In this document: one piece after another, positions 62,108 to 64,000 of the stretch
Layout of the letters: each line of letters opens with the position of its first letter
Numbering within the stretch: the stretch's first letter is position 1
Assembly (NCBI GenBank): GCA_937776645.1
Contig: CALMRI010000016.1
Span: 1 to 64,000 of the forward strand
Reading direction: 5' to 3'
Length of the DNA stretch: 64,000 nucleotides
Source: an uncultured Alphaproteobacteria bacterium
Lineage (GTDB): Bacteria; Pseudomonadota; Alphaproteobacteria; Thalassobaculales; Thalassobaculaceae
Translations under genes and position numbers: made by a program
The notes under the pieces: generated by a model
The model's database searches: none
What the model was told of the DNA's origin: nothing
Seen by the model: the letters and a program-made list of their open reading frames with translations, nothing else

Positions 62108-64000
62108 TTAATGGAAGTCCCGGCTGACCATCCTCAGCGTTGGGCGCAGGTCGGGGCGCAGCTTGTGGGGGTGGGTGCGCAACGGTTGGGCTTGCGACAG
62201 CGGTTTTGGCGCCGATGGCTGGGCCGAGTGGTCCTCCGGCGCCATCGGATCGTGGCCTGGGCGACGCACCTCGTCGCCATTGGCGATCGCAGCCTCGAAT
62301 CCAGTCTTGTCGAGCCAGTTATCGATCAGCCCATTAGCGGTCAACGAAGCCAACCGCTCGGTCAGGTTCTCTAGCTTCTCGGCCACCATGTGGATCACCC
62401 GGCCCTGTCGCTGCACCCGACCGGTTACCCCGAGCAACTTGGCGTTCAGAACGATGCGGCGGAAGCGCTCGAACTGGTCCGGCCAGACCACTAGATTAGC
62501 CACCCCCGTCTCATCCTCCAGGGTGATGAAGATCACCCCCTTGGCGGTGCCCGGGCGTTGCCGCACAAGAACCAGACCAGCAAGCCGGATCCGCCGGCCA
62601 TCGCCGAGGGTATCGAGCGCCGCGCAGGGCTGATGGCCATCGACGGCGAGGCCCTGGCGCAGCAAGGCGACGGGGTGTGCTTTCAGCGATAGCCGCAGCG
62701 CGCTGTAGTCATCCACCACCTCCTCGCCGATCGGGGCGACCGGTAGAACGACCTCGGGTTCCTGGCGCGGCACCGCCTCACCGGAGCGCACCTCGGCGGC
62801 AAGAAACAGCGGCAGCCCTGCATCGGCGGCGTGCACCGGCTCCAGCGCCGCGCTGGCCAACCCGCGTACCACCCAAAAGGCCTGGCGCCGGGACAATCCC
62901 ATGGACCCGAACGCATCGCCTCTGGCCAAAACCTCCAACACCGGTGGCCCGACCCGGGCGCGGCGCATCAGATCGCGCGGATCCAGATAGCCGGCGTCTC
63001 GGCATTCGGTGATCCGCAGCGCTTGGTCTTGCCGCAAGCCCTTGATCTGGCGCAATCCCAGACGCAACGCTAATTTGCCCTCCGCGTCCCGCTGCAGATC
63101 GCAGTCCCAGCCGATCCGATTCACATCCGGCGGCAACACCGTCACACCATGATCACCGGCATCGCGGACAATTTGCGCCGGCGCATAGAACCCCATGGGT
63201 TGGGCGTTCAACAGGGCCGCGGCGAAGGCAGCGGGCATATGGCATTTCATCCAACTCGACACATAAACCAGCAACGCGAAACTGGCCGCGTGGCTTTCCG
63301 GAAAACCGTAATTACCGAAACCCTCGATCTGTTTGAAGCACCGCTCGGCAAAATCACGCTGATACTGGCGCTCGACCATGCCCTCGATCATTTTGGTCTT
63401 GAACAAGCTGATCTTGCCGGTCTTCTTGAACGTTGCCATGGTCCGGCGCAGCTGATCCGCCTCGGACGGGGTAAAACCGGCGGCGACGATAGCGATCTTC
63501 ATAGCCTGTTCTTGGAACAGTGGCACACCCAGGGTCTTGGCAAGCACCCCGCGCAATTCCTCGGAAGGGTACTCCACCACCTCGTCGCCATTACGTCGAC
63601 GCAGATAGGGATGGACCATATCGCCTTGGATAGGCCCGGGCCGCACGATTGCCACTTCGATTACCAGGTCATAGAAGCAGCGCGGTTTGAGACGTGGCAG
63701 CATCGCCATCTGAGCCCGGCTCTCAACCTGGAAAACCCCGAGCGAATCACCCTTGCATAGCATGTCATAGACCGCCGGATCCTCGGATGGCACGGTGGCT
63801 AGATCGAGATCCAGGCCATGGTGGCGGCGGATTAGATCAAAGCCCTTGTGCAGGCAACTTAACATCCCCAGCGCCAGCACATCGACCTTGAGGATTCCGA
63901 GTGTGTCCAGATCATCCTTGTCCCACTCGATTACCGTGCGGTTGTCCATCGCCGCGTTCTCGATCGGCACCAGTTCGTCAAGCCGGCCCCGGGTGATCAC
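62108..64000 (-). CDS. dnaE2: Error-prone DNA polymerase DnaE2/ImuC (3' two-thirds; 5' end outside window)
   Basis: The gene enters from the right edge on the minus strand; 630 C-terminal residues are visible. This is a C-family polymerase. The palm/finger region includes [40 protein letters not shown] and [20 protein letters not shown], then [20 protein letters not shown]. The C-terminal OB fold has [20 protein letters not shown]. The typical end SRDFH closes the protein ([19 protein letters not shown]). DnaE2/ImuC does SOS mutagenesis with ImuA/ImuB; those genes and any LexA box would lie outside, upstream. A run of eight T's on the minus strand just after the stop may aid termination. Confidence 0.93.
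   Translation of the reverse strand: MITRGRLDELVPIENAAMDNRTVIEWDKDDLDTLGILKVDVLALGMLSCLHKGFDLIRRHHGLDLDLATVPSEDPAVYDMLCKGDSLGVFQVESRAQMAMLPRLKPRCFYDLVIEVAIVRPGPIQGDMVHPYLRRRNGDEVVEYPSEELRGVLAKTLGVPLFQEQAMKIAIVAAGFTPSEADQLRRTMATFKKTGKISLFKTKMIEGMVERQYQRDFAERCFKQIEGFGNYGFPESHAASFALLVYVSSWMKCHMPAAFAAALLNAQPMGFYAPAQIVRDAGDHGVTVLPPDVNRIGWDCDLQRDAEGKLALRLGLRQIKGLRQDQALRITECRDAGYLDPRDLMRRARVGPPVLEVLARGDAFGSMGLSRRQAFWVVRGLASAALEPVHAADAGLPLFLAAEVRSGEAVPRQEPEVVLPVAPIGEEVVDDYSALRLSLKAHPVALLRQGLAVDGHQPCAALDTLGDGRRIRLAGLVLVRQRPGTAKGVIFITLEDETGVANLVVWPDQFERFRRIVLNAKLLGVTGRVQRQGRVIHMVAEKLENLTERLASLTANGLIDNWLDKTGFEAAIANGDEVRRPGHDPMAPEDHSAQPSAPKPLSQAQPLRTHPHKLRPDLRPTLRMVSRDFH

Noticed and set aside
1-64000. 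tRNA, rRNA, CRISPR array, prophage or replication origin
   Set aside because: No cloverleaf-like intergenic sequence, no regularly spaced repeats and no phage structural or replication-initiator genes were seen. A covariance-model scan would be needed to exclude small RNAs.

Overview
The window looks like an alphaproteobacterial chromosome segment, probably Rhodospirillales-like. The evidence is a DUF1013/TrcR cell-cycle regulator, a DUF1192 protein, an RNase E with a very acidic and Arg-rich insert, prfB with its programmed frameshift, GC-rich codon use, and two interspersed repeats of the kind common in this class. No rRNA, tRNA or CRISPR array was seen. The placement is inferred from gene content only.

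Region 1 (1-5.9 kb) is a degraded accessory locus. Two almost identical 1,199-bp IS3-family elements, in the same orientation and without target duplications, sit among gene remnants. These are a truncated sulfotransferase, an in-frame fusion of the start of a type I secretion ABC gene to the end of an HlyD adaptor gene, a pseC-type aminotransferase without its 3' end, and a pseB-type dehydratase without its Rossmann N-terminus. Together they suggest an ancestral nonulosonic-acid (pseudaminic-type) glycosylation and export island that was deleted piecemeal by IS recombination.

Region 2 (6.3-15.1 kb) is a sulfur module. It holds a SoeABC/DmsABC-type molybdo-enzyme read on the minus strand, in which the A and B genes carry many +1/-1 indels while C is intact. 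Nearby are a TauE/SafE exporter, a TIGR02186 membrane-anchored protein, a universal stress protein and a rhodanese. A tartrate/D-malate dehydrogenase-like gene lies between the two parts.

Region 3 (15.3-31.7 kb) is mixed metabolism and envelope glycosylation. It has three glycosyltransferases (two GT9, one GT4), an omega-amino-acid:pyruvate aminotransferase, a frameshifted Sel1-repeat protein, a DUF3445 heme-dependent N-demethylase-like protein, an acyl-CoA synthetase, an enolase-superfamily enzyme, a small opgH remnant, a Nudix hydrolase, a PKHD dioxygenase, one intact and one dead PhyH dioxygenase, a broken TIGR04372-type glycosyltransferase and maleylacetoacetate isomerase.

Region 4 (31.7-48.8 kb) carries housekeeping and envelope genes. 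These are an MFS carrier, a DsbA-like protein, an M48 protease, a gamma-glutamyltransferase-like lipoprotein with a degenerate active site, a class I aminotransferase, rne, the cell-wall amidase amiC, penicillin-binding protein 1A, prfB (with the CTT TGA C frameshift site) and a propionyl-CoA synthetase-type gene behind a strongly structured leader.

Region 5 (48.8-64 kb) contains a ferredoxin-like protein, a GlxA/GbdR-type regulator, trcR, a DUF1192 protein, a MaoC dehydratase, an EmrAB-type efflux pair, a carboxymuconolactone decarboxylase-family protein, a GST, nadE, small proteins, an MFS carrier and the 3' two-thirds of dnaE2, which runs off the right edge.

Single-base indels recur in several otherwise well conserved genes (soeA, soeB, the PilZ-like gene, the Sel1 gene, the TIGR04372 gene). 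Some may be sequence errors at G/C runs. The PhyH remnant, with two true in-frame stops, and the IS-associated truncations look like real decay.
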